A DNA stretch of 64,000 nucleotides from Cytophagales bacterium (GCA_013299115.1 JAAFKA010000026.1:1-64000), one strand, 5' to 3'; numbered from the stretch's first letter, positions 16,172 to 24,573 are shown. Program-made: numbers and translations. The notes: a model not told the origin generated them from the letters alone.

Positions 16172-16788
16172 AAAAGGTTGTTACTTTCCTTTTTCACATA
16201 AATCGTATAAGGCTTTGTAGCCCCATACCTGCTCTCTGCCACCGCCACACCTGCCGATGCTTTAATTTTTATGTCCACATCATAGCGAATAGACTTGGCA
16301 TGATTGCCTTTTGGCTGCTCTTGCAGGGCATGGCTTATCATGATGATAGACTTTTTGCCCTTCTTGCAAAACTCTTTCAGCGTTTTATACTGTCCGTAGG
16401 TCATACCCAAGTTGCCCATGTATTGCACCGAGTCGATAAAGATAAACCTTGCCCTATTTTTTTGCAGGTCAGCCATCATCTCCTCAAATGTGTGCGTTAC
16501 ACCCTTTATTCTACTGTGTTGCTGGGCTGTCAGTTGGGCAGCTTTTAGGTTATCTTGCAAAGAGCCACTGTAGCCCTGCTCCAACGCATTGTAATAAACC
16601 CTACCAAACTGGGTGAGTTCACCCGCCATGCGGAGAGCAAAAGTAGTCTTGCCCGACCCAGAGCCACCCCATATTAAGCAATGAAAGCCATGCTCTACTT
16701 TGCCTAATACCTCAACCCAACCAGTCGACAACGCATAGCGATGAAACTCCTGCTTTGCCAACTCCGAAAACGAAAATTCTTTACGCAT
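16144..16788 (-). CDS. RecA/DnaB-like P-loop ATPase, prophage
   Basis: This 214-residue ATPase has Walker A GGSGSGKTTFALRMA near residue 42 and a Walker B strand RFIFIDSVQYMG near 114, followed by IIMISHALQEQPKG. This is the layout of RecA-like/DnaB-like single-domain ATPases (RadA/KaiC type). A second ATPase upstream of MuA is not part of Mu itself. It may act in replication or recombination of the element. The C-terminus SPPAPQRG is encoded by a palindromic element and is unlikely to be original. Confidence 0.7.
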   Translation of the reverse strand: MRKEFSFSELAKQEFHRYALSTGWVEVLGKVEHGFHCLIWGGSGSGKTTFALRMAGELTQFGRVYYNALEQGYSGSLQDNLKAAQLTAQQHSRIKGVTHTFEEMMADLQKNRARFIFIDSVQYMGNLGMTYGQYKTLKEFCKKGKKSIIMISHALQEQPKGNHAKSIRYDVDIKIKASAGVAVAESRYGATKPYTIYVKKESNNLFSPPAPQRG

Positions 16789-17077
16789 AACCTCTCATTT
16801 AAAAGGTGAATACTTACTGATGTACTTGTAGCATAGGCTTTAGCCTGTGCATTTTTGTAGCATAGGCTTTAGCCTGTGCATTTTTTTTGAATACCCAACA
16901 CCTCATTAGTCATTTAAAAGAAGTACCTCCATGTCAAAGAACTTTCGCAAACCTCCATTTTTTTACTCCCCCTTTGGGGGGCTGGGGGGCTTTGCTTTGT
17001 TTTAAAATAGTGCCTCCGCAAAGCAGCGGCACTAAGTAAGTCAAATCAGTAAGCTAATCTTTCTGTAGTGCGGACTT
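16789..17077. repeat. Intergenic stretch made of dispersed palindromes
   Basis: This stretch contains two tandem copies of TAGCATAGGCTTTAGCCTG (16,828-16,852 and 16,857-16,881), one CCCCCTTTGGGGGG element (16,968-16,990) and a TGCGGACTTTTAGTCCGCA palindrome ending near 17,092. No gene is visible. Confidence 0.75.
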
Positions 17078-17377
17078 TTAGTCCGCACATTCTACTTTTT
17101 TTTCTCCCTCTGTAGGCATGGGGGTTTCTTGCATGACCTCCTCCACCAACAGCGGATTCTCCAAATCTCTCAACACCCTCACATACTGCCTAAGCAAAAT
17201 AGTCCGCCTTTCCCTTAGTTTTTCCAACACCTCAAATACCTTTGGCAAGTTTCTTTCGCCACTCATTACCTTGCGTATATAGTCCACAGTGTAGCCCATA
17301 TACACAGCCACTTGCTTGGGCTCTTTTTCTGCCCATTTTTTTTCTAATAATGCTATGGTGTCCTCTTGTATTTTCAT
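17078..17377 (-). CDS. Small early regulator, HTH-like
   Basis: This 99-residue protein is the first gene of the leftward early operon. Residues 15-45 (EKEPKQVAVYMGYTVDYIRK) read like a helix-turn-helix, and the C-terminal half is a charged helix. It occupies the position of ner in Mu (small DNA-binding regulator opposite the repressor). Start 17377 lies about 20 bp from the first operator palindrome. Confidence 0.6.
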   Translation of the reverse strand: MKIQEDTIALLEKKWAEKEPKQVAVYMGYTVDYIRKVMSGERNLPKVFEVLEKLRERRTILLRQYVRVLRDLENPLLVEEVMQETPMPTEGEKKVECAD

Positions 17378-17411
17378 ATCTTTGTGCCGTTGTTATTATG
17401 ATACAAAGTAA

Positions 17412-17456
17412 TATAGATATTTCTATATTTGCAAATTTTTTATAGAAATTTCTATA
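17412..17456. promoter_or_regulatory. Two palindromic operators between repressor and early operon
   Basis: TATAGATATTTCTATA (17412-17427) and TATAGAAATTTCTATA (17441-17456) are 16-bp dyads, the second perfect, with centres 29 bp apart. They sit in the divergent promoter region between the cI-like repressor and the ner-position gene. The probable reader is the XRE repressor at 17500. Confidence 0.75.
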
Positions 17457-17499
17457 AAATTTTATTATTTTGTCTTATTGGCTTTTTTATTATTTGTAT

Positions 17500-17892
17500 A
17501 TGACTGAAAATGAACGAATTAAGATGATTAGAAACCATTTTAATTTAACGCAAGAAAAATTTTCTGAAGAATTAGGTATTCAGCAAGGTTCTTACTCTGA
17601 TATAGAAAGAGGAAAATCTGGTATATCCACAATAGTTTTACGGAATTTAGTCGTAAAATATAGAATAAATCCTATATGGTTATATGAAGGCACAGGTAAT
17701 ATGCTGTTTAGTGAATTAGAGTTTACCTCTTTCAATAATATTAACACAGGCATAAATCACGGAGAAATGAAAGTTTCTAAAAACGCAGAAACTGAAATAG
17801 GGCAGCTACACAAGCAACTTGATTTTTTGTATGAGCAAATCAAAGAAAAAGATGGTTTGATAAATAGGCTACTTATCAAATTAAACTTGTAA
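17500..17892 (+). CDS. cI-like XRE repressor of the prophage
   Basis: This 130-residue protein has an N-terminal HTH_XRE domain: RIKMIRNHFNLTQEKFSEEL, GIQQGSYSDIERGKSGI, ending in INPIWLYEGTGNML, the usual hinge of Bacteroidota XRE regulators. The C-terminal third is a coiled coil (IGQLHKQLDFLYEQIKEKDG) that probably dimerises. The frame continues upstream to a TTG, but the ATG at 17500 gives the canonical N-terminus. It is divergent from the early operon across two palindromic operators and is the last complete prophage gene before the terminal repeat array. Confidence 0.85.
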   Translation: MTENERIKMIRNHFNLTQEKFSEELGIQQGSYSDIERGKSGISTIVLRNLVVKYRINPIWLYEGTGNMLFSELEFTSFNNINTGINHGEMKVSKNAETEIGQLHKQLDFLYEQIKEKDGLINRLLIKLNL

Positions 17893-17989
17893 AAACATAA
17901 AAAATACAATTTCAAAAAACTAAAAGCCAACATGAAAGCCAACATGAAAGCCAACATTTAATAAAAAAACTACCCTTTAAGTGTTAAAT
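17887..17989. repeat. Terminal array unit 1 (three GCCAACA motifs)
   Basis: A leader ending CATAAAAAATACAATT is followed by exactly 14 nt ending in AAAA. GCCAACA then occurs three times at 12-bp spacing (17926, 17938, 17950), and after 24 nt comes GTGTTAAAT. The unit directly follows the stop of the complete repressor. In one frame the iterated part reads KANMKANMKANI and a stop. Confidence 0.8.
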
Positions 17990-18000
17990 ACGGTTAATAG

Positions 18001-18102
18001 AGGAAGTTACTTTTTTGCGTGACCAAATCAAAGAAAAAAATAACCAGCTAAAAGAAAAAGACAATTTAATTAGTAGGCTGCTTACCAAGTTAAATTTCTA
18101 AA
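18001..18102 (+). pseudogene. Remnant of a second repressor 3' end
   Basis: The frame LRDQIKEKNNQLKEKDNLIS followed by RLLTKLNF and a stop closely matches the C-terminal coiled coil and last residues of the intact repressor (LYEQIKEKDGLINRLLIKLN). The N-terminal HTH part is absent. The remnant is joined directly to array unit 2, exactly as the intact repressor is joined to unit 1. Confidence 0.75.
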
Positions 18103-18202
18103 AAACCATAAAAAATACAATTTTATACTTTCAAAATATAACAAAAAGTATAACATTGAATATAACATTTTTTGCAAAATCGGAGCTTTAGAGGTGTTAA
18201 AT
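18096..18202. repeat. Terminal array unit 2 (three TATAACA motifs)
   Basis: The unit has the same architecture as unit 1: leader CATAAAAAATACAATT, 14 nt ending AAAA, TATAACA at 18137, 18149 and 18161 (12-bp period), then 26 nt and GTGTTAAAT. Only the iterated motif differs. Confidence 0.8.
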
Positions 18203-18206
18203 GGCA

Positions 18207-18316
18207 AAACTTGTAAAAACCATAGAAAATACAATTCTTGTTTTTTAAAAGGCTACAAAAAAGGCTACATGAAAGGCTACATTTGAGGAAAAAAGGTTAC
18301 TTTTTGGGTGTTCAAT
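18207..18316. repeat. Terminal array unit 3 (three GGCTACA motifs)
   Basis: The leader CATAGAAAATACAATT is followed by 14 nt ending AAAA, GGCTACA at 18251, 18263 and 18275, then 26 nt and GTGTTCAAT. It starts directly after unit 2. Here only a few bases of the repressor end remain. The next intact gene begins at 18359. Confidence 0.8.
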
Positions 18317-18358
18317 GGTGTAAAAAGAGTTCAATCAATTTCAAATCAGTCAAATCAA

Positions 18359-19054
18359 ATGAAAACAGACCACAAACTAAAAATAATAGCTGGCATAGCA
18401 GGGCTTGTTATGCTCGTAGGTTTCTATTTAGAGTACAAAAAATCTAAATACATACCCATTCCTCGCACCACCACAAACAAAACAGTATGCTTGCAGGGCG
18501 AAAAATACTTTGATAAGGAAGGAAACCCAATCAAACCAGATGTTACTTACAAGATAGTGAACGAGGAACTTTCTGATACACCCATAAAAACACAAATAGA
18601 CCAATCAATAGGTTTAGAAGGCAAATTTGATAGAGATGTTGTCGTAAAAGTATTAGAATTAAGCTATAATGTAGCCAAAACACGCAATGGTTTTGAGTAT
18701 TATAACCCTGCCAACTCGTATGCTATCTATGTTTATGCAGATACAGACAGAGCAAAAGCAAGGGTACGTTATCTTGGGCAACTGTCGCATTATAAAAACA
18801 TGGAAACTTTTAGAATTGATTTGAACGAGGAATTGATAGTTGCAAGTCAAGAACCAGAGCAAGATAAATGGGGCTATACAGAAAAACAACGCAAACAAAT
18901 ATTTAATGCCCTTGCTAATCCTGACGACCTATCAAAAAGTATCATCGATTCTATTTACACAACACATAGCCTTAAACCTGCCATTGTAGATAGTATTCGT
19001 TTTGAAGGAGGCTTAAAAGCATGGGCATGGAATTATTGGTATAAAAAGCCTTAA
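18359..19054 (+). CDS. Uncharacterised membrane-anchored protein
   Basis: This 231-residue protein has an N-terminal membrane anchor (KIIAGIAGLVMLVGFYLEYK, about 6-25) and a soluble part outside the cytoplasm with no recognised domain. The open frame extends upstream to a GTG inside array unit 3; the ATG at 18359 places the anchor at the true N-terminus. It is the first gene outside the prophage, although it could be a prophage-end cargo gene. Confidence 0.6.
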   Translation: MKTDHKLKIIAGIAGLVMLVGFYLEYKKSKYIPIPRTTTNKTVCLQGEKYFDKEGNPIKPDVTYKIVNEELSDTPIKTQIDQSIGLEGKFDRDVVVKVLELSYNVAKTRNGFEYYNPANSYAIYVYADTDRAKARVRYLGQLSHYKNMETFRIDLNEELIVASQEPEQDKWGYTEKQRKQIFNALANPDDLSKSIIDSIYTTHSLKPAIVDSIRFEGGLKAWAWNYWYKKP

Positions 19055-19332
19055 ATGTGTATTTAATGGTCATTAAACAATCCATTTACTATCTTGTTTG
19101 TACCAGTGCATTTTCTATACACAATCCTTGTCTTTTCGTGTGGACTTTGTAAACAATTTTTAAAATGTGCCAAATTTTCAAAATTTTCGCCTTTTTGGTA
19201 GGAGGTTTTGGGGTGTGTGGATTTTGCCTTTATAAATAGCCCTACGTGCAACGTAGGGAAGTATTTGCAAATGTGCATCCAACCCCGAAGGGGTTGAACA
19301 TTCGTGTAGTAATCACTTACAATAAAAATCTA

Positions 19333-19815
19333 ATGAAAACTGCTTATATCTTTTTCCTATTTCTTTTTTTGGTTGCTTGTGGCAAAGTAGAAAAAATAGC
19401 CAAAGGCGAAGAAGTGCCTGATATTCAGACAGTTGATAGAAATGGCAAAGCTGTTAAATTGTCAGATTACAGGGGAAAAGTGGTCATGCTTTATTTTTGG
19501 GCAGATTTTTGCCCTACTTGCCAAAAAGAATTTCCTGCTACCCAAGCCTATTATGAAAAACTGAAAGGCAATGATTTTGAACTATTGGCAATTAATGCAG
19601 GAGAAGCCAGCCAAGCCACCAAAAAGTTTTATAACAAATACCAACCCACTTTCCCCATGTGGTTAGACACTACTCAAAATATTTCTAAAACTTTTGAGAT
19701 TAAAGAGTTGCCTACCAACTTTTTTGTTACGCCAGATGGCAAATTGGCAAGAAAAATTACAGGTTTTGTGGGAGAGAATCAAGTAAAAATTATGATTGAG
19801 CAAAATAAAAAGTAA
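19333..19815 (+). CDS. TlpA/ResA-like thioredoxin lipoprotein
   Basis: This 160-residue protein has a lipoprotein signal (LFLFLVACG, Cys about 16) followed by an AhpC/TSA-Redoxin fold: VPDIQTVDRNGKAVKLSDYR, GKVVMLYFWADFCPTCQKEF with the CPTC active site near 60-63, and the cis-Pro region IKELPTNFFVTPDG. It is a membrane-attached thiol-disulfide oxidoreductase acting in the periplasm, for example in cytochrome c maturation or oxidative protection. The ATG at 19333 is chosen because the signal peptide begins there. It is convergent with hemC, 12 bp apart. Confidence 0.85.
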   Translation: MKTAYIFFLFLFLVACGKVEKIAKGEEVPDIQTVDRNGKAVKLSDYRGKVVMLYFWADFCPTCQKEFPATQAYYEKLKGNDFELLAINAGEASQATKKFYNKYQPTFPMWLDTTQNISKTFEIKELPTNFFVTPDGKLARKITGFVGENQVKIMIEQNKK

Positions 19816-19827
19816 GCAATAATTTTG

Positions 19828-20766
19828 CTACAATTTTTTCAATGCCTGTTTTATTTCGTGCAAAGTAGCTGCCCCGCCTTGTTGTAGCACTTCGGTTGCC
19901 ACTTGTTTGCCTAATAGTTCGGCTTGTTGTGGTGTACCTGTTGCCTTTGCCTCAAAAAATTCTTTGCCGTCTAAACCAATCAAACCTGCATGAATAAACA
20001 ACTGATTATCAGTAAGTTGTGCTAAGGCAAAAGTAGGAATACTACAACCCCCTTGCAACTCCCTAAGAAAAGCCCTTTCTGCCAACAGCCTGTATTCGGT
20101 TTCGGTGTGGTTAAGCACTTGGCGAATTTGGTGGGCAAGGTCTTTGTCCAAGTCTTTGGCTGCTTCTACGGCTATGCTCCCCTGTCCTACGGGTGGCGTA
20201 AACTGTTCGGTAGGCAAATTGGCAACAATATATTGCCCATATTCCATCCGATGCACCCCTGCATAAGCCAACACTAAGGCATCGCAAGCCCCGTCTTGTA
20301 GTTTTTTCATACGAGTTTGCAAATTGCCACGCATATCCACCACCTTAACGTGGGGATAAAACCTGCGGAGCATAGCCACCCGCCGCGTGGAGGAAGTACC
20401 CAAAACCAATTGAGAATTTTGCAAATCAACGGCAGGCAAATAGCTGACCAATACATCATGTACAGCTTCACGTTCCATAAACGCCAACAGGTGCAGGTCA
20501 TCGGGCAGTTCAGACTGCATATCTTTGGCACTGTGTACGGCTATGTCTATGGTTTTCTCTCGTAACTGCACCTCCAACTCCTCCGTAAATACGCCTTTGC
20601 TACCAATTTTGGCTATGGTCGTATCCAAAATTTTATCTCCTTTGGTTTCTATTATCACAATTTCGGTGGCTAAACCTGCCTTTTGCAGTTCTTCGGCTGC
20701 TTTGTAGGCTTGCCAAAGAGCCAAACGACTGCCGCGTGTGCCTATCCGAATAGTTTTTGAAGTCAT
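19828..20766 (-). CDS. hemC: Porphobilinogen deaminase (hydroxymethylbilane synthase)
   Basis: This 312-residue enzyme joins four porphobilinogen molecules into hydroxymethylbilane in haem biosynthesis. Motifs seen are RIGTRGSRLALWQ at the N-terminus, LGTSSTRRVAMLRR and DMRGNLQTRMKKL in the middle, and LQGGCSIPTFA with the dipyrromethane-cofactor Cys near residue 240. Length and motifs are normal for the family. No hemD or other haem gene is adjacent; the gene stands alone and is divergent from the lipase gene. Confidence 0.95.
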   Translation of the reverse strand: MTSKTIRIGTRGSRLALWQAYKAAEELQKAGLATEIVIIETKGDKILDTTIAKIGSKGVFTEELEVQLREKTIDIAVHSAKDMQSELPDDLHLLAFMEREAVHDVLVSYLPAVDLQNSQLVLGTSSTRRVAMLRRFYPHVKVVDMRGNLQTRMKKLQDGACDALVLAYAGVHRMEYGQYIVANLPTEQFTPPVGQGSIAVEAAKDLDKDLAHQIRQVLNHTETEYRLLAERAFLRELQGGCSIPTFALAQLTDNQLFIHAGLIGLDGKEFFEAKATGTPQQAELLGKQVATEVLQQGGAATLHEIKQALKKL

Positions 20767-20831
20767 TGCTTAAACAAGCTATTAAAAATTTGCACCAAAA
20801 TAATAGATAAGCAATTATAAAAGCTAAAAAT

Positions 20832-20863
20832 TTTGATAAAAAGTTTGTTTTGTGTTATTTTTG
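20832..20863 (+). promoter_or_regulatory. Bacteroidota-type promoter for the lipase gene
   Basis: TTTG (20832-20835), a 20-nt spacer and TATTTTTG (20856-20863) match the TTTG / TAnnTTTG consensus. The start codon at 20926 is about 60 nt downstream. The transcribed leader contains a TATGCACAGACTGAAGTCTA palindrome (20,888-20,920) of the dispersed family. Confidence 0.6.
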
Positions 20864-20925
20864 TGCGAAGTATATTTGTCTTTACACAAACTATGCACAG
20901 ACTGAAGTCTATGCTACAAAATAAT

Positions 20926-21774
20926 ATGAAAAATTTTAGCAATTTTGAGTGGCAAAGCCCCGATAATCTTAAATTCGTGGGTTACGATTGGCAATCCGAA
21001 GGCAGTGCCAAAGGTGTGGTATGTCTTATTCACGGTTTTGCAGACCATACTATGCGTTTTAGCCATGTTGCCGAGCATTTTACGCAACAAGGTTTCGTGT
21101 TTACAGCTATGGACTTGCGTGGACATGGAAAAACAGACGGCAAACGTGGTTTTACGCCTGACTACGATACCTTGATGAAGGATATTTTCCAATTTATCAA
21201 TTTGGTTAGAGAAAAGTACAAAGGTTTGCCTTTGTTTTTATACGGACATAGTATGGGCGGCAATTTGGCTATTTCCTACGTCTTGCGTTACCACCCCGAT
21301 TATTTCAAAGGTGTCATTATCACAAGCCCTTGGTTGCAATTAGCTTTCAACCCGCCAGCTATCAAAGTGGCAGTTGGCAGGTTAATTGGCAAATTATTGC
21401 CCTCTTTTACCGAAAAAAGTGAGGTCGATGCCCAAGGACTTTCGCATGACCCCGAAGTAGGCAAAGCCTATAAAAACGACCCTTATGTGCATAACTCTAT
21501 CAGCATTTCTTTGTTCAACGGCATATCTAATGCTGGTGAAGCAGCCCTAATAGCTGCCCATCGTTTCCATTTACCTTTGTTGCTCATGCACGGCACTGGC
21601 GACCCTATCACGTCTTACAAAGCCTCCAAAAAGTTTGCGGTGCAAGTTCGCCATGACTTGATTAAATTTGTGGAGTGGAAAGACATGAAACACGAACTGC
21701 ACAACGAAATCATAAAAGCAGAGGTGCTAAAAACCATGACAGATTGGGCGGAGGAAAGAGTAGCTGGGAGTTAG
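20926..21774 (+). CDS. Monoacylglycerol lipase-like alpha/beta hydrolase
   Basis: This 282-residue serine hydrolase has the nucleophile elbow GHSMGG near 106-111, the acid in GTGDPITS near 225 and the catalytic His in MKHELHNE near 254. CLIHGFADHTMRF carries the oxyanion HG motif. The pattern fits the Hydrolase_4/monoglyceride lipase group. The frame is open to 20833 but the ATG at 20926 fits the family length. It is followed by a TPR gene after 53 bp and may share a transcript with it. Confidence 0.85.
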   Translation: MKNFSNFEWQSPDNLKFVGYDWQSEGSAKGVVCLIHGFADHTMRFSHVAEHFTQQGFVFTAMDLRGHGKTDGKRGFTPDYDTLMKDIFQFINLVREKYKGLPLFLYGHSMGGNLAISYVLRYHPDYFKGVIITSPWLQLAFNPPAIKVAVGRLIGKLLPSFTEKSEVDAQGLSHDPEVGKAYKNDPYVHNSISISLFNGISNAGEAALIAAHRFHLPLLLMHGTGDPITSYKASKKFAVQVRHDLIKFVEWKDMKHELHNEIIKAEVLKTMTDWAEERVAGS

Positions 21775-21827
21775 AAAGTTGGTAATTAGTAAGGTATTTC
21801 ATGCCTCATACATACAGATTTATTCAA

Positions 21828-22871
21828 ATGAAAACATATTGCTTTTGCTTATTTTTTACCTTTTTTACAGCAGTGGAAATTACTGCCCAGCACCCCCAAA
21901 CCGAAGCTCGAAAACTGAGTAGGCAAGGACTCTTTTATTTGGATAGTGGAGATTTGGTGCAAGCCATGAAACTTTTTAAGCAAGCCCAGCAGTTGGACAC
22001 TTCCAATATCAATTATCGTTACCAAATAGCTTCGGTTTTATTTCTGAAAAAAGATTTTAAGCAAACTATCAAAATTTTGCTGCCCTTGCTAGACCATAGA
22101 GATGTGTCGCCTAATATGATTAGGTTGTTGGCAAATAGTTGCGATAATTTGGGACAGCAAGACAAAGCCATAGAATATTACAAAAAAGGTATAGAATTGT
22201 CGCCACATGACGGAAAGTTTTATCACGATTTGGGCAATATTTACCTCATGCGAAAGCAAAAGGACATAGCCGAAGCCTATTTCGAAAGAGGTTTGGAGAT
22301 GGATAATAAATTTGTCCTCAACTATTATTGGGCTGCCAAAACTGCTCTGAGTAGCAACGATATTTGGTGGGGGTTGCTCTATGGTGAAATTTTTGTAAAC
22401 ATAGAACGAAATTCACATAAAACCTATGAAATTAGCCGACTGTTGTATGAAAACTATACAAAAATTATAAAGACAGACCAAGACAGCCTGATGCGGATAG
22501 ACAGGCAAAATATGCATTGGAATGGAAAGTTTGACAAGACTTGCGATTCTATTTGGCAACACATCACCGTTAAAAAACAAGTCTCTACCATCGAAGCCAT
22601 TTACCAACTTCGCAAAGGTTTTTTAGACGACCTAAAAGCCACGCATATAGGGCAAAGTACAGGTTATATTTTGTTTGATTTTTTGCGAGATGTAGAGCAA
22701 GACCAGCATTTGGAGGCTTACCATTATTGGTTACTCAATCAAGGCAATGAAGTGGAATTTGAGGAGTGGACAAGTCAAAATGCCCCAGCCTTTGGACGTT
22801 TTATTTCTTGGTTTGTGCAGCACCCCTTAGAACTCAGTGGGAAAAAAATGGCACGTAGGGAGATGGAATAA
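21828..22871 (+). CDS. Secreted TPR protein
   Basis: This 347-residue protein has an N-terminal signal peptide (CFCLFFTFFTAVEITAQ) and about four TPR motifs between residues 25 and 180 (ARKLSRQGLFYLDSGDLVQA, KAIEYYKKGIELSPHDGKFY). The C-terminal half is less regular. It is probably periplasmic. TPR proteins of this type scaffold complexes; the partner is unknown. Confidence 0.75.
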   Translation: MKTYCFCLFFTFFTAVEITAQHPQTEARKLSRQGLFYLDSGDLVQAMKLFKQAQQLDTSNINYRYQIASVLFLKKDFKQTIKILLPLLDHRDVSPNMIRLLANSCDNLGQQDKAIEYYKKGIELSPHDGKFYHDLGNIYLMRKQKDIAEAYFERGLEMDNKFVLNYYWAAKTALSSNDIWWGLLYGEIFVNIERNSHKTYEISRLLYENYTKIIKTDQDSLMRIDRQNMHWNGKFDKTCDSIWQHITVKKQVSTIEAIYQLRKGFLDDLKATHIGQSTGYILFDFLRDVEQDQHLEAYHYWLLNQGNEVEFEEWTSQNAPAFGRFISWFVQHPLELSGKKMARREME

Positions 22872-22916
22872 GTAACAGGAAGCCATGAAAACATGGGACT
22901 ATACCCCTTAATATCA

Positions 22917-24401
22917 CTAAATAGCACTAATAACCCACAAAAAAACTACCCCAATTGCCAATATACCCAAAGGCAACGCCAAAGAATTATAAAGAAACTG
23001 CCCTGCGGGTCGGGTCATGGTTTGAATAGAGATTTTGGGTAGCCACCAAAGATGAAACAGGGCAATGGCTGTGAATTGGGCAAAAGGAAAAACCCATACG
23101 CCCATTGGGTTTATGCAGGTCAAAAGCAAAACCAACTGCATTGCCCCTGTAAACAAGGAGGAATAATGAAACCGAATGATATTATCCGTTGCGGACTGCT
23201 GGGCGTGGAGGGCTGCTATTCTTTCTGCCAAAAATGCCACACCCATAGCCAACCAAAGGCTAAGAGGTACAAATTTTACCTTAGAACCAATGAAAGCCAA
23301 TCCCCAATCTGCCAAGAAACCTACGCCCAATACGCCCAAAACAAAAAACAACAAAGAAAGTTGCATAGATTTTTCGACCCGAAAAGTCAGCGTATCTATT
23401 TCCCCTGCTGCCCGTAATTTGGCAAATTCGGGCAATTTAGAATAAAAAGGAGCTTTGGAAAACTCTGTTAGTTGGGTAATAAAACGCAAAGCTAATTGGT
23501 AAGAGGCAAGCAAAGCATAATCTGTAATATGTTGGGCATAGAGCAACCCCGTCCATTCAGTTACACCAGCTGAGGCAAAAGTAACTAATCCTGTTCGCCA
23601 TGCAGCCCCAAAAGCTATGCGAAACAGGGCTGGCTCGAAGGAAAAAGCCCGAAATGCTGCAAATTTTTGTTGGTGAACTTGATACAACAGCAAATAACGG
23701 TTGCGAAACAAGGTAAGCAAAGCAAAAGCCTGTGAAGACAAAAGTAAATTCAAAATATTGCCACCAAAACCCAAAACCAAAACAGAGGCAAAGATAGAAA
23801 ACAAGCCAAACAAGATATTCCACCGATTGACTAAGGGAACAAAACCCAAACCGTTGAGGATAGCCTCGTATTTTTTTGCGTAAAAAATGCAGCCCACTGA
23901 TACACATAAAACTGCCCAAGCCTGCCAATAGACCGCAGCGTTGGACAAGGTAGCCAAAGGTTTTTGTAAAGCAAACGTGCCAAAAATTGCCAACAAAGTG
24001 GCTGCTGATAGACTCAAAACCAAATTGACTGTGCCTATTGTGCCGTAGAGTTTTTCCATAAACTGCCAAGAAATGCTGTTTTCTTGACGTGGTTGGGCTA
24101 TTTTTTTGCCAAAGTCCTCAAAATTTGCTACGCCCCCGCATACATGAGCAACCATACGCACAAAGGTAGGCGTAAAGCCAATATCAGCCAAGTTGCCCAA
24201 TGCCATAAGGCTCATAAAAAGCAACCAAATAGCATTTTCGGCAGGGCTAAGTTGTTTGAGGATAAAAGGCAACAGCACTGCCAACCGCAGCACACTCACT
24301 GCCCAGTTGCCCCAAGTGGTGAAAGTTGGTGACTCCCACCAAGTTAAAAAAAATGAACTTTGTTGTTTGGTTTGCAAGTTTTTTCGTAAATTTAAGTGCA
24401 A
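22917..24401 (-). CDS. Polysaccharide flippase-like multi-membrane protein
   Basis: This 494-residue integral membrane protein has about 12 hydrophobic segments and the look of the MATE/Wzx (MurJ-like) fold: an early LFMSLMALGNLADIGFTPTF stretch is typical of O-antigen flippases. It probably moves lipid-linked glycans across the inner membrane. No ATG lies at the expected N-terminus; the open frame begins with a TTG at 24401, so the start is uncertain. A GT2 gene lies about 1 kb away on the same strand, with a lipoprotein gene between. Confidence 0.65.
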   Translation of the reverse strand: MHLNLRKNLQTKQQSSFFLTWWESPTFTTWGNWAVSVLRLAVLLPFILKQLSPAENAIWLLFMSLMALGNLADIGFTPTFVRMVAHVCGGVANFEDFGKKIAQPRQENSISWQFMEKLYGTIGTVNLVLSLSAATLLAIFGTFALQKPLATLSNAAVYWQAWAVLCVSVGCIFYAKKYEAILNGLGFVPLVNRWNILFGLFSIFASVLVLGFGGNILNLLLSSQAFALLTLFRNRYLLLYQVHQQKFAAFRAFSFEPALFRIAFGAAWRTGLVTFASAGVTEWTGLLYAQHITDYALLASYQLALRFITQLTEFSKAPFYSKLPEFAKLRAAGEIDTLTFRVEKSMQLSLLFFVLGVLGVGFLADWGLAFIGSKVKFVPLSLWLAMGVAFLAERIAALHAQQSATDNIIRFHYSSLFTGAMQLVLLLTCINPMGVWVFPFAQFTAIALFHLWWLPKISIQTMTRPAGQFLYNSLALPLGILAIGVVFLWVISAI

Positions 24402-24459
24402 AATAACAACTAAATTTCGTATTTTTGCTATTTTTGTCTAACTAAAACATAATAAAAAC

Positions 24460-24558
24460 TACTTTCGGTTTTGAGAAACCGAAAGCACAACAAGTGGTTT
24501 TGGTTTCTTAAAACCAAAACATAATAAAAAACTACTTTCGGTTTTGAGAAACCGAAAA
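24460..24558. repeat. TTTCGGTTTTGAGAAACCG palindromes (three copies)
   Basis: ACTTTCGGTTTTGAGAAACC occurs twice, with a variant TGGTTTTGGTTTCTTAAAAC between, each next to AAAACATAATAAAAA. One more copy lies within the IS110-like ORF at 47,371-47,402. Confidence 0.8.
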
Positions 24559-24573
24559 CACAATAAACTAATT

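Noticed and set aside
17757-17957. 66-residue minus-strand ORF with MLAFMLAFMLAF
   Set aside because: It is the complement of array unit 1 and the repressor C-terminus. The repeated residues come from the DNA triplet motif, and the frame has no start context.
17926-18281. CRISPR array
   Set aside because: The repeats are 7-nt motifs at 12-bp period in groups of three, with a different motif per group. There are no conserved 25-40-nt repeats, no unique spacers of constant length and no cas genes.
17893-18358. Exact prophage boundary with TG...CA ends
   Set aside because: Several TG and CA pairs fit and the other end is not visible, so no exact end or target-site duplication can be assigned.
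18238-18447. 69-residue plus-strand ORF MFFKRLQKRLHERLHL
   Set aside because: Out-of-frame reading of array unit 3 and of the 5' part of the 18359 gene.
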